A stretch of DNA of 64,000 nucleotides from Pseudogemmobacter sp044142105 (GTDB lineage: Bacteria > Pseudomonadota > Alphaproteobacteria > Rhodobacterales > Rhodobacteraceae). The notes below the pieces were generated by a model, which was not told where the DNA came from, made no database searches, and was given only the letters and a program-made list of their open reading frames with translations. Shown here piece by piece: positions 18,131-25,889 of the stretch; the first letter of the stretch is position 1; every line of letters begins with the position of its first letter. The position numbers and the translations under genes are program-made. The stretch spans positions 1-64,000 of the forward strand of contig NZ_JBGTYM010000006.1 in NCBI RefSeq assembly GCF_044142105.1, given 5' to 3'.

Positions 18131-18148
18131 CCCTACGGGCTGCCACTT
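18131..18148 (+). repeat. attR core: copy of the tRNA-Glu 3' end
   Basis: CCCTACGGGCTGCCACTT, identical to 9554-9571. It marks the right boundary of the island; chromosomal sequence resumes after 18148. Confidence 0.92.
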
Positions 18149-18563
18149 TCCCTCGCAATTTAATGATTTAGCTGCTGAATTTCCAGCGCGCAAAATCCTG
18201 CTGCAAAAGAACCGCCGCGAAGGTGCTCGTGCTTTCTGCGGCGCCGGAAGCGGCACAGCTTCACGGTCATGACGAGCGGCAGGCGGCAGGTATGACGCGA
18301 CAGGCGATCAGCGTCAGGTCTGTGCCATGATCGCCCCCCGCCGCCTCCCAGGCTTGGGCCGCACCCGCCAAGTCGCGCCAGCACTCCCGATCCATGAGGC
18401 GCCGGGCGCCCCGAGTCACCCCCGCCCCGCGATCCTGGTTAATCCTGCGGCCGACACCCGAAGAGAAGACCATCGGAAGACCCTTGGAAGACGGCTGGAA
18501 GACACGCGGAATCCGCCGGAACCCATGGGTTAATCCGGCGTTCCCAAAGGCTTGCCGCGCGAC
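18149..18563. other. intergenic stretch right of the island, no gene seen
   Basis: About 415 bases between attR and the 3' end of the leftward glycosyltransferase gene. Short frames here (for example 18327-18533) have no start context or recognisable product. It holds the 11-base tandem repeat described separately and little else I can identify. Confidence 0.5.
18464..18507. repeat. four tandem 11-bp repeats (GGAAGACNNNN)
   Basis: AGAAGAC at 18464, then GGAAGAC at 18475, 18486 and 18497, each followed by four variable bases, so the period is exactly one helical turn. It lies in noncoding DNA downstream of the glycosyltransferase gene. Confidence 0.55.
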
Positions 18564-20828
18564 TCAGCCCCTTGGCAGGCGCCGCGACAGTTTCCCGTCG
18601 GTCCGGGCAGAAACCAGCGCCAGCTCGATCAGCCGGGACAGTTGCGCCGCGCCGTCGACATAGCCAAGACGCCCTGCCCGCAGCGCGACGCCCCGGGCGA
18701 AATCCGGCGCCAGCGCCCGCCTCACCGCCGCCTCGGCCCGCGGCGCATCCTCGCGCGTCAGGCACAGACCCAGCCCCGCCGATTGCGCCCAGGCGGCCCG
18801 CAGATGCTGGTCATCCATGATGCCGTGCCGGTTCGGCACATAGATCGCGGGCACCCCGCCATAGGCGCATTCGTGAAAGCTGTTATAGCCGGGCGCGACC
18901 ACCATCAGATCCAGCGCGCGGCTGAGCGGATAGAGCGGAAAGACCGCGCGCGACGCCGGATCGCCGGGCATCGGCGCCCGCGCCGGGGCAAGCGGATTGG
19001 CGATCTCGATCACCTGCACCTCCTGCTGTGCCAGCGCCGCCAGCACGGCCCTGCGCACCGGCTCCATGTCGTAATTGCGCCCTGATCCCAGCTGCACCGC
19101 CGCCACCCGCCGCCCGGGATCGACGCCCAGCGCCACCGCCGCAGCGTCCCGCGCAAGTCTTTGATCCGGGTTGCAAACCAGAACCGGACCGACCCGCGCC
19201 ACATCTGGCGCGCCCATGGTCGGCCCACCATCTTCGGCCCCGGCCAGTTCGGCAGGCTCGATCACCAGACGGAAGGCGGGCGCATAGCGCGGATCCAGCC
19301 GGTGATGCGGTTGCCACAAGGCCCGGCGCAGCCAGAACCAATGCACGTCCGGTCGCATCGGCATGAGCTGCAAGAGGCCCGGATAGACATCGTTGGAATC
19401 GAAGACCACCATCCGCGCGCCGGTCGCCGCCAGCGCATTCTCGGTCTCGACCGCGAAGGCCTCGTTCCAGCTTTCCACCGTCACGCCCGAGCGGGTGGAG
19501 CTTTCGATGTAATCGGCGCTGAACCCCTGCTGGCGCAGAAGATGCGTGCCCAGCGAACGGGTCAGGAAGATCGGCTCGATCCAATCGGGCAACCGCCGCG
19601 CGATGGCCATCAGCCTGGTGACATGGCCCAGCCCGATGCCATTGCCGCAGACCAGAAGCAGGCGCTGGCGCGCGGGCGGCCGCACGAAATGCCACGGGCT
19701 TTGCAAGGGAAGCGGCGGGGCGGCGACCGGCAGCGCCTGCCCAGTGGCGAGGCGGTCGGGCAGGCGCAGCGCCTTGCGCAGGGCGGCCTGCCGGTCGGCA
19801 AAACGCGCTAGCCCGTGATGCGCCTCGATCCATGCCCGCGCCGCGCGGGACTGGGCAAGATAGGCCTCCGGATCGGCGCGCAGCCGCTCGATCAGGGTGA
19901 GCACATCCTGCGGCGCGGCATAAAGGGCGCCGGGGCCGAAACTGGGACGCAGGGCCGGTGGCAAGAGGCAGACAAGACCGGTCGCCATGGCCTCGGCCGG
20001 AGCCATGCCAAAGGCCTCCACCCAGTCGGGGTGATGGTGATAGACATAGAAATCAAGGCCATGCAGGAACCGGGCCAAACCCGTTTCGCGAAAGGGCAGA
20101 ACACGCCAATTTGCAGGCAGCGCCATGCCTTCGGGCAGATGCACCCCGCCCAGGATGCGCACTTCGACATCGGCCCGGTCGGGCCAGACGGCGCGGATCA
20201 CCTCGGGATCTTCGGGCCATTTCAGCCGGTCCGCGCGCGCGTGACGGCCAATGACGACGGGGCCGTCCCGACCCGGCGGTGGGCGGTCGCGCAGCGGCCA
20301 GTCGCGCAGGTCAAGCAGGTTGGGCAGATCCTCCGGCAGCAGGGTCTGTTCCGGCTGATCCAGCAGCGCCAGCTGCGCCCGTACCAGCGGCCCGACCGGG
20401 GCGAGCCAGGCCTGCTGCAGAAAAAGCCGATCCAGCACCGCCAGCACGGCGCCGGGGTCATATTGCTGCCGCCCGGCGCCATCGAGCGGCGGCTGGTGCA
20501 GGACCAGCACCACGCGGTCCGGCCGCAGGGCCAGCGCCCGGTCCGGCATGTGCCGGAAGACCTGCGGATGGTGGCAGAACAGGATCTCGCAGCGCGCCTC
20601 GGTCTCGGGCGCAAGGATCGGCACGCCAAGCGCTTCGCAAAGCGCCTCAAGCCGCGGATCGGCGGTCAGCGTATAGGGCGCCTCGGGGCCGAGCAGTGGC
20701 AAAAGGGCTATGCGCTGCCCGGCAGCGACCGCCGCAGCCAGCTCTCCTCGCAGGGCGCTTGACGTGCCGCCGCGATAGCGCAGGTCGCAGGCATGGACAC
20801 AATCGAAGACGGGCAGGTCCGACGCCAT
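18564..20828 (-). CDS. two-domain glycosyltransferase (GT4-like plus MurG/GT28-like)
   Basis: A 754-residue cytoplasmic protein built of two GT-B units. Residues 1 to about 360 look like a group 1 glycosyltransferase, with HHHPDWVEAFGMAPAEAMAT as the C-terminal nucleotide-sugar-binding Glu-x7-Glu motif. Residues about 385-754 start LLVCGNGIGLGHVTRLMAIA, the Gly-rich acceptor loop of MurG/GT28 enzymes, and end with VVAPGYNSFHECAYGGVPAI and NRHGIMDDQHLRA, the nucleotide-sugar site. It probably modifies a surface polysaccharide or glycolipid. The sugar and acceptor cannot be read from sequence. The small lipoprotein gene lies 60 bases upstream on the same strand. Confidence 0.78.
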   Translation of the reverse strand: MASDLPVFDCVHACDLRYRGGTSSALRGELAAAVAAGQRIALLPLLGPEAPYTLTADPRLEALCEALGVPILAPETEARCEILFCHHPQVFRHMPDRALALRPDRVVLVLHQPPLDGAGRQQYDPGAVLAVLDRLFLQQAWLAPVGPLVRAQLALLDQPEQTLLPEDLPNLLDLRDWPLRDRPPPGRDGPVVIGRHARADRLKWPEDPEVIRAVWPDRADVEVRILGGVHLPEGMALPANWRVLPFRETGLARFLHGLDFYVYHHHPDWVEAFGMAPAEAMATGLVCLLPPALRPSFGPGALYAAPQDVLTLIERLRADPEAYLAQSRAARAWIEAHHGLARFADRQAALRKALRLPDRLATGQALPVAAPPLPLQSPWHFVRPPARQRLLLVCGNGIGLGHVTRLMAIARRLPDWIEPIFLTRSLGTHLLRQQGFSADYIESSTRSGVTVESWNEAFAVETENALAATGARMVVFDSNDVYPGLLQLMPMRPDVHWFWLRRALWQPHHRLDPRYAPAFRLVIEPAELAGAEDGGPTMGAPDVARVGPVLVCNPDQRLARDAAAVALGVDPGRRVAAVQLGSGRNYDMEPVRRAVLAALAQQEVQVIEIANPLAPARAPMPGDPASRAVFPLYPLSRALDLMVVAPGYNSFHECAYGGVPAIYVPNRHGIMDDQHLRAAWAQSAGLGLCLTREDAPRAEAAVRRALAPDFARGVALRAGRLGYVDGAAQLSRLIELALVSARTDGKLSRRLPRG

Positions 20829-20888
20829 GATCAGGTCTTCCCCGCGATCGGTGTCATCCTGCTATCCCGTCGGCTCCGGCTTCTCCGG

Positions 20889-21173
20889 TTATTGGTAGAT
20901 TCGCTGTCCCAAGGCCGGGGTAACCGGAACGACGGGTTTCTTGATCACCGGCGCCACAACGGGTTTCTTGAGCTTGGCCGTCGCCCGCGCGACATAGCAG
21001 CCCTGCGGATAATTGTTCAGATAGGCGCGATAGGCCTTGGCCGTGCCCTTCTTGACCGTCGCATCCCAGAAGCTCTGTTCTTCATGACTGACGAAACAAC
21101 CGTCCTTGGTCACATAAGTTGGCACGCAGGCGGCGAGCGCTGTGGCCCAAATCAGCGGCGCTGATTTCTTCAT
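20889..21173 (-). CDS. small putative lipoprotein
   Basis: A 94-residue protein with a short signal sequence and Cys at the lipobox (WATALAAC). The mature part contains FWDATVKKGTAKAYRAYLNN-YPQGCYVARATAK, the short helix-hairpin unit (aYL..yP.G.y...A) found C-terminal to caspase-like domains, followed by a Lys/Pro/Val-rich tail (KKPVVAPVIKKPVVPV). Strong ribosome site CAGGAGG. It diverges from the caspase-like gene and precedes the glycosyltransferase. Function unknown; the shared repeat hints at a link with the caspase-like protein. Confidence 0.7.
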   Translation of the reverse strand: MKKSAPLIWATALAACVPTYVTKDGCFVSHEEQSFWDATVKKGTAKAYRAYLNNYPQGCYVARATAKLKKPVVAPVIKKPVVPVTPALGQRIYQ

Positions 21174-21248
21174 CGCGGCACCTCCTGGAAAATGTCTGTC
21201 AAAACAAGGGTCACGAGCGACAAATCCGCCCGTGAAAATATTAACGCC

Positions 21249-21276
21249 AGCCTAGCACCGTTGCCTACCCTGTCAA
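21249..21276 (-). promoter_or_regulatory. candidate promoter of the 94-aa lipoprotein gene
   Basis: On the minus strand, TTGACA (21276-21271), a 16-base spacer and TAGGCT (21254-21249). The -35 is perfect. It is about 75 bases upstream of the start codon and back to back with the promoter for the caspase-like gene. Confidence 0.5.
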
Positions 21277-21296
21277 TCCCGACCCCGCGAAGAGGA

Positions 21297-21324
21297 TTGA
21301 CATCACGCCCGCCTGCCCAAGAAT
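21297..21324 (+). promoter_or_regulatory. candidate promoter of the caspase-like gene
   Basis: TTGACA (21297-21302), a 16-base spacer and AAGAAT (21319-21324). It predicts a leader of roughly 70 bases before the ATG at 21399. Confidence 0.5.
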
Positions 21325-21353
21325 AACCCTTGGGGTCCCCGCAGCATTCCAGG

Positions 21354-21371
21354 GGCCCGACCGGGCCTTTT
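21354..21371 (+). terminator. attenuator-like hairpin in the leader of the caspase-like gene
   Basis: GGCCC-GACC-GGGCC... followed by TTTT (stem 21354-21358 with 21363-21367, T-run 21368-21371), inside the predicted 5' leader, 28 bases before the start codon. Short stem and T-run, so at most a partial terminator. Confidence 0.35.
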
Positions 21372-21398
21372 GCCCCGGAATTTGCCGAAGGACATTTC

Positions 21399-23591
21399 AT
21401 GCAAAGCCTCGCGATTGCCCTATCATGGCGCAGGGTTCGGACCGCTTTCTGCGCCGCCTTCTGCCTTGTGCTGCTGCCAGCATCGGCTTTCGCCGAGGGC
21501 CGGGTGGCGGTGGTCGTCGGCAATTCGACCTATGCAGGCGCACCGCTGGACAACCCCGCCAATGACGCGCGGCTGATCGCCCAGACGCTGACCGAGCTGG
21601 GCTTCGACACCTCGCTCTATCTCGACGTGACCAAGGCGCAGATGCCGCTTCTTCTGGACCGCATCTCCGAGACCATGGCGACCGCGGATGTCGGCCTGTT
21701 CTATTACGCGGGCCATGGGCTGCAATATCGCAACGAGAACCTGCTTCTGCCGGTCGATACCAACCTGACCTCGGTCAAGGGCATCGCGACTGCGGGCCTG
21801 CCGATGTCTTCGGTGCTCGATCGCGTCACCGCCAGCGGCAAGGGCATCCGCATCGTCGTGCTCGATGCGTGCCGCACGGTGCTGGCGGGCACGGGCGAGG
21901 GCGACCTGAAATCCGGCTTCAGCTTCATCGAGGCGCCTTCGGGCGAGGTTCTGATCGCCTTTTCCACCGGCGCGGGCGAAGTGGCGCAGGATTCCGACGC
22001 CACCGGCAGCGGCAACAGCCCCTATTCGCTGGCGCTGGCCAATGCGCTGCAACAAAGCGGCGCCGATCTGTATGACGTCTTCCGCACCGTGCGCCGATCG
22101 GTCCGCTCCTCCTCGGGCGGCACGCAGATCCCCTGGATCACCGGCTCGATCGAGACCAAGCTGATCCTGCGCCCCGATCTTGCGGCGCCGCTTGCCGGTC
22201 CGGCCCCCGCAACCGGCCCCGCCCGCGTCACCACCGCCTCGGGCGAGGTGCTGACGCTGGACCGCGTGCTGTGGGAATATCTGCAATCTTCCGGCGACCC
22301 CGCCGATTTCCAACGCTTTACCGAAGTCTTCCCCGACAGCCCCTATGCCGAGGCAGCCAAGGCACGCGCGGTGCAGGAATTGGCGTCCGGCACGCCGGAT
22401 AAGGAAACCGTCACCCGCGACGGCATCATGCTGACACCCGGCGCCATCGTGACCGAGATCGGCCCCAGCCTGCCAGGATCAGAGGCCGAGGGTCGGTCCT
22501 CGCCGCTTCTCGACCAGTCGGGCGAATATGTGATGCGCGACAGTTTCCGCACCTGGCCGCTGAGCTACCCGCAGACCCAGGCCGGACTGGGCGCCCAGGC
22601 CAATGCCTGCGACGAGGAAGCCGCCGATCCCCTGGATGCAGCCAAGCTTACGCCGGGCGTATCGCTGTCGCGGATGAACCTGCGCCGCGCCCTGCGCGCC
22701 TGCGCCTTCGCGCTGGCCGAGGCGCCCGACAGCCCGCGCCTTCTGTTCCAGTTCGGCCGGGTGCTGGATCAGGCCCGCCGGTATGACTGGGCCAACGCCT
22801 ATTACGATGCCGCGATCACCGGCGGCTATGCCGCCGCCATGGTCAACCGCGGCTTCAACGCCCGCATGGGCCGCGGGCAAGAGCGCGACTTCGCGCTGGC
22901 TTTCGCGCTGTATATGCGGGCCGCCGGCATGGGCAATCTGCGCGCCCGCACCAATGTGGGCACCGCCTACCGCCTGGGCGAAGGCGTCGACAAGAACCCG
23001 GAAGAGGGCGTGCTGTGGTATCGGCTTGCGGCCTCGATGGGCTGGCCGCATGCCACCACGGCGCTTGGCGATGCCTACAGGAACGGCACCGGTGTCGAGA
23101 AGGATCCGCTTGAGGCCGCTGCCCTGTACCGCGCCGCCGCAAACCAGGGCCAGACCACGGCGATGGCCAACCTGGGCCGCGCCTATCTGGACGGCGAGGG
23201 GGTGGAACAAGACGTGAAAGCCGGGCTCGACTGGCTGGAGCGCGCTCGCGAAATGGGCAATGGCTATGCGCCGCTTTACGGCGGGCGCTTTTACCTGAAG
23301 GGCGGTGGCGGTATCGCCGCAGATCCGCAGAAGGCGCTGGAATTGTTCCAGGATTCCACGCGGCGCGGGCTGGCGCAAGCCTATCTCGACCTGGCCTGGG
23401 GCTGGCGCGACGGCCGTTTCGGCCGCAAGCCCGATCTGGAAGAAGCCTTCCGCAACGCCCTTTTCGCCCAAGAAGGCAAGGTCAAGGGCGCCGAGGATCT
23501 GGTCAAGGATCTGGCGGCGCAACTGCCCAAGGGCCGTGAAGCCGCACTGCGCGCAGAAGTGAAAACCTTCATTGACCAGAACGGGATCTGA
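21399..23591 (+). CDS. secreted caspase-like (peptidase C14) protein with Sel1 repeats
   Basis: A 730-residue protein with a Sec signal peptide ending ASAFA near residue 32. The caspase-fold domain (about 33-255) starts RVAVVVGNSTYAGAPLDNPA and carries the catalytic pair His106 in FYYAGHGLQY and Cys158 in VVLDACRT. A linker then contains a YL..yPdsp-type helix unit, and residues about 480-690 hold five or six Sel1/TPR-like repeats (GTAYRLGEGVDKNPEEGVLW; GDAYRNGTGVEKDPLEAAAL). The domain set suggests a periplasmic protease or regulator with a protein-binding scaffold. The ATG at 21399 follows GAAGGA. The next gene is five bases away. It neighbours the T6SS block, but direct involvement is inference. 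Confidence 0.85.
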   Translation: MQSLAIALSWRRVRTAFCAAFCLVLLPASAFAEGRVAVVVGNSTYAGAPLDNPANDARLIAQTLTELGFDTSLYLDVTKAQMPLLLDRISETMATADVGLFYYAGHGLQYRNENLLLPVDTNLTSVKGIATAGLPMSSVLDRVTASGKGIRIVVLDACRTVLAGTGEGDLKSGFSFIEAPSGEVLIAFSTGAGEVAQDSDATGSGNSPYSLALANALQQSGADLYDVFRTVRRSVRSSSGGTQIPWITGSIETKLILRPDLAAPLAGPAPATGPARVTTASGEVLTLDRVLWEYLQSSGDPADFQRFTEVFPDSPYAEAAKARAVQELASGTPDKETVTRDGIMLTPGAIVTEIGPSLPGSEAEGRSSPLLDQSGEYVMRDSFRTWPLSYPQTQAGLGAQANACDEEAADPLDAAKLTPGVSLSRMNLRRALRACAFALAEAPDSPRLLFQFGRVLDQARRYDWANAYYDAAITGGYAAAMVNRGFNARMGRGQERDFALAFALYMRAAGMGNLRARTNVGTAYRLGEGVDKNPEEGVLWYRLAASMGWPHATTALGDAYRNGTGVEKDPLEAAALYRAAANQGQTTAMANLGRAYLDGEGVEQDVKAGLDWLERAREMGNGYAPLYGGRFYLKGGGGIAADPQKALELFQDSTRRGLAQAYLDLAWGWRDGRFGRKPDLEEAFRNALFAQEGKVKGAEDLVKDLAAQLPKGREAALRAEVKTFIDQNGI

Positions 23592-23596
23592 CCGGA

Positions 23597-24049
23597 ATGC
23601 CAGAAGACCCCATGCAGGACAACATCCTGACCGAGGAGGCCGTCGCGGAGCCCGCCGCCGAGGCGGAGTCACTGCCGCAATCCGACGCGATCCTTCTTGT
23701 CGATCTGGACGGCGGGTCGCGCCCGCGCTGCCTCATCTCGGCCCTGGGTCCTGGCCTGCCCGCGCGCGAGGCCCTGCTGGCAGGTGTGGCGCAAAGCCTC
23801 TGGGACGAGGGCAAGCGCCCGGTGATCTGTGCAACCGGCCTGTCGCTGCCCTTCCTTGCCGATGCACCCGTCGCCATCGAGCTTCTGCCCACACGCGCGG
23901 ACCTGCGCCTGCTTGCGGCGGCGGAATATGAAAGCTACCTGCGCCGCCGCTACGAGGTGGTGCTGGCAAAATGGGCGGTGACCGAGGAGATCACGCTGGG
24001 CGAGGAATTCGAGGATTTTCTCGCCCGCGAGGCGGCGCTGCCGGTCTGA
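23597..24049 (+). CDS. unknown small acidic protein cotranscribed with the caspase-like gene
   Basis: A 150-residue acidic protein with an Ala/Glu-rich disordered start and an ordered core (ILLVDLDGGSRPRCLISALG; EYESYLRRRYEVVLAKWAVT). No signal peptide and no recognised family. Only five bases separate it from the caspase-like gene, so cotranslation is likely, and its product may be a cytoplasmic partner or regulator. A strong bidirectional hairpin follows. Confidence 0.65.
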   Translation: MPEDPMQDNILTEEAVAEPAAEAESLPQSDAILLVDLDGGSRPRCLISALGPGLPAREALLAGVAQSLWDEGKRPVICATGLSLPFLADAPVAIELLPTRADLRLLAAAEYESYLRRRYEVVLAKWAVTEEITLGEEFEDFLAREAALPV

Positions 24050-24112
24050 CTCACACGTTGCCATCCGAGCAATGCCGGCCCACCCATCTTCTGTTCTCAA
24101 ATACCCTGGGGG

Positions 24113-24133
24113 TTCGGGGGCAAAGCCCCCGAG
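24113..24133. terminator. bidirectional hairpin between convergent genes
   Basis: TCGGGGGC-AAA-GCCCCCGA (24114-24132), extended by a wobble pair, between the stops of the 150-aa gene and the leftward OmpA-family gene. The surrounding ATACCCTGGGGG context is the recurrent intergenic hairpin type of rhodobacteria. The T-run is absent. Confidence 0.6.
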
Positions 24134-24167
24134 GGCGCCACAAACGCCCCCCAGTACCAGTCTGGCC

Positions 24168-24977
24168 TCAGCTCATCGCCTGGAACTCGACCCGGCGGTT
24201 GTCGGCCGCCTTGGGATTGGTCTTGTCGAACAGGAACCGCTCGCCCAGGCCCATGGCCTGCAAGCGCGCCTCGTCAATGCCGCAATCGCTGACCAACCGC
24301 CGCTTCACCTCTTGGGCGCGCAGGAGCGAGAGCTTCTCGTTATACTCGTCCGAGCCTGCGGAATCCGTATGGCCCATGATGCGGAAAAGCTTGATGTCGC
24401 TGGCCTTGATGACGCGGCACATCTGCTCGATCACCGGCACCTGATCGGATTTGATCGAGGCGGAATCATAATCGAAGGTGATCCGCACATTGACCTGCAA
24501 CTCTTCGGGCAGGATGCCGACCTGGGTCGGGTCGATGGGCGAATCCGGGTTGGCGGCCAGGATCAGGTCGGGATTGTCACCCGCCTTGACCGGATCGACC
24601 TCGGCCTCGGTCAGGGTGACGCCACTCGTCTCGTCCGTGGTGGTACTGCCCATCTCCGGCCCGTCGGTCGCGGCGACGACCGGGCCGGTCTCGCCGCCCG
24701 CTTCGGTCGCGCCGTCCGTGGCCGGTGTTCCACCATCGGCCACTGCCGTTCCTTCAGCCGCGCCTGCGGCCGCCGTGCCTTCGGTACCACCCAAATCCTC
24801 GACCGAGACGATTTCCAACCCGCGCGTCTTGCCCTTGCCGGTCTTGACGGCGGTATAGGCATCGCGCTGGATCAGGAAGCGCTGCAGGATTTCCTCGTCG
24901 GTCAGGCTTTCGGCCCGTGCGATCTGGGTCGTGGCGAATAGCCCGCAAACGGCGGCAAGAAGCACGGCATGACGCAT
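24168..24977 (-). CDS. OmpA-family peptidoglycan-binding envelope protein
   Basis: A 269-residue exported protein: signal peptide (MRHAVLLAAVCGLFATTQIA), an acidic Ala/Gly/Thr-rich low-complexity region (residues about 60-130) and a C-terminal OmpA domain. The OmpA domain has ITFDYDSASIKSDQ, the peptidoglycan-binding signature MGHTDSAGSDEYNEKLSLLR, and NRRVEF at the end. It anchors noncovalently to diaminopimelate in the cell wall. The start at 24977 is chosen because GGATG lies seven bases upstream; the alternative ATG at 24989 is itself part of that ribosome site. The promoter at 25014-25042 fits. Next to the T6SS accessory operon, it may stabilise the envelope-spanning complex. Confidence 0.85.
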   Translation of the reverse strand: MRHAVLLAAVCGLFATTQIARAESLTDEEILQRFLIQRDAYTAVKTGKGKTRGLEIVSVEDLGGTEGTAAAGAAEGTAVADGGTPATDGATEAGGETGPVVAATDGPEMGSTTTDETSGVTLTEAEVDPVKAGDNPDLILAANPDSPIDPTQVGILPEELQVNVRITFDYDSASIKSDQVPVIEQMCRVIKASDIKLFRIMGHTDSAGSDEYNEKLSLLRAQEVKRRLVSDCGIDEARLQAMGLGERFLFDKTNPKAADNRRVEFQAMS

Positions 24978-25013
24978 GATTTCATCCAAATTTTTGCTGT
25001 TAAACGCGCAACC

Positions 25014-25042
25014 ATGCTATGCTAGCCTGACCTTGTTTTCAA
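25014..25042 (-). promoter_or_regulatory. promoter of the OmpA-family gene
   Basis: On the minus strand, TTGAAA (25042-25037), an exact 17-base spacer and TAGCAT (25019-25014), with a predicted leader of about 30 bases to the ATG at 24977. One of the better sigma-70 matches in the window. Confidence 0.6.
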
Positions 25043-25126
25043 TCTCCGCCATTGTTCCGGGCTCTTCGCCATGCATCACGTTTTCCTTACGCCGCCGCCT
25101 TCCGCGCTCCGGCGGGCCCAGGGTGC

Positions 25127-25885
25127 ATGATGCAGCCGACCACCATACTTCCCCGCCCCGGCGCCGGGCCCCTGCCCGTTCCGAAGGGCGCGGGGCTTAC
25201 CCATCGCGGTCGTGTGCGGACACAGAATGAAGATGCGATTCTGGCCGATCCCTCGCATGTTCTCTGGGCCGTGGCCGATGGCATGGGCGGGCATGAGGGC
25301 GGGGCCGTCGCCGCCGATCTGGTGATCGACGCGCTGGCCGCGATCGGGGATCAGGCCGATCCGCCCGAGGCGCTGGAAGACGCCATCGAACGCGCCAATA
25401 CCATCGTCCGCATCGCCGCCCGTGAACGCGGCGCGCAGGTGATGGGGGCGACGGTCGTGGCCCTGTTCATCGCCCAGGGCGTGGCGCATGTGGCTTGGGC
25501 AGGGGACAGTCGCGCCTATCTGCTGCGCGGCCAGCGCCTGCGGATGCTGACCCATGACCACACGGTCGTGCAGGGCATGGTCGACCGCGGCGAGATCGGC
25601 AGTGACGAGGCCGAAGGTCACCCGGAAGCCCATATCATCACCCGCGCCGTGGGCGCCGCGCCCGAGATCGAGGTGGACCATGCCGCCGTGCCGCTGATCC
25701 TGGGCGACCGGCTGATGCTTTGTTCAGACGGGCTGCCGCGCTGCCTGTATGAATCCGCGATCGAGACGATCCTGTCGCAGGGCGGCCATGCCCAGGCGAC
25801 CTGCGAGGCGCTGGTCCTGCGCGCGCTCGAGGAAGGCGCGCCCGACAATGTCTCGGTCGTGGTCGTCGATCTGGTGGCGGGCTGA
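25127..25885 (+). CDS. pppA: PP2C-type Ser/Thr protein phosphatase (PppA-like)
   Basis: A 252-residue cytoplasmic metal-dependent phosphatase with all PP2C motifs: RVRTQNEDAIL, VADGMGGHEGGAVAA, AWAGDSRAYLLR, LCSDGL and GAPDNVSVVV, supplying the aspartates for two metal ions. In threonine-phosphorylation-controlled T6SS, PppA removes the phosphate that the kinase PpkA puts on the FHA protein, and both partners are encoded in this window. The ATG at 25127 is chosen because it leads directly into the conserved domain; longer starts would be TTG. First gene of a rightward accessory T6SS operon; the next start is five bases on. Confidence 0.88.
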   Translation: MMQPTTILPRPGAGPLPVPKGAGLTHRGRVRTQNEDAILADPSHVLWAVADGMGGHEGGAVAADLVIDALAAIGDQADPPEALEDAIERANTIVRIAARERGAQVMGATVVALFIAQGVAHVAWAGDSRAYLLRGQRLRMLTHDHTVVQGMVDRGEIGSDEAEGHPEAHIITRAVGAAPEIEVDHAAVPLILGDRLMLCSDGLPRCLYESAIETILSQGGHAQATCEALVLRALEEGAPDNVSVVVVDLVAG

Positions 25886-25889
25886 CCCT

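Larger units (their letters stand above)
9554..18148. mobile_element. tRNA-Glu-integrated, satellite-like island of about 8.6 kb
   Basis: Bounded by an 18-bp direct repeat that includes the last 15 bases of tRNA-Glu (9554-9571 and 18131-18148). It contains a P4-type tyrosine integrase, an AlpA-like regulator, a primase/DUF3987-type replication protein and small unknown genes, nearly all leftward, plus one rightward gene just inside the left end. There are no recognisable capsid, tail, terminase, conjugation or relaxase genes. Base composition looks less GC-rich than the flanks, with more A/T-rich codons and spacers. Integrase plus AlpA plus primase is the core of P4-like satellites and related replicative islands. 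The integrase is at the end away from the intact tRNA, reading inward. Confidence 0.88.

Noticed and set aside
18327..18533. Short frame of 68 codons right of the island
   Set aside because: Pro/Arg-rich, no ribosome site, overlaps the 11-base tandem repeats; coding unlikely.
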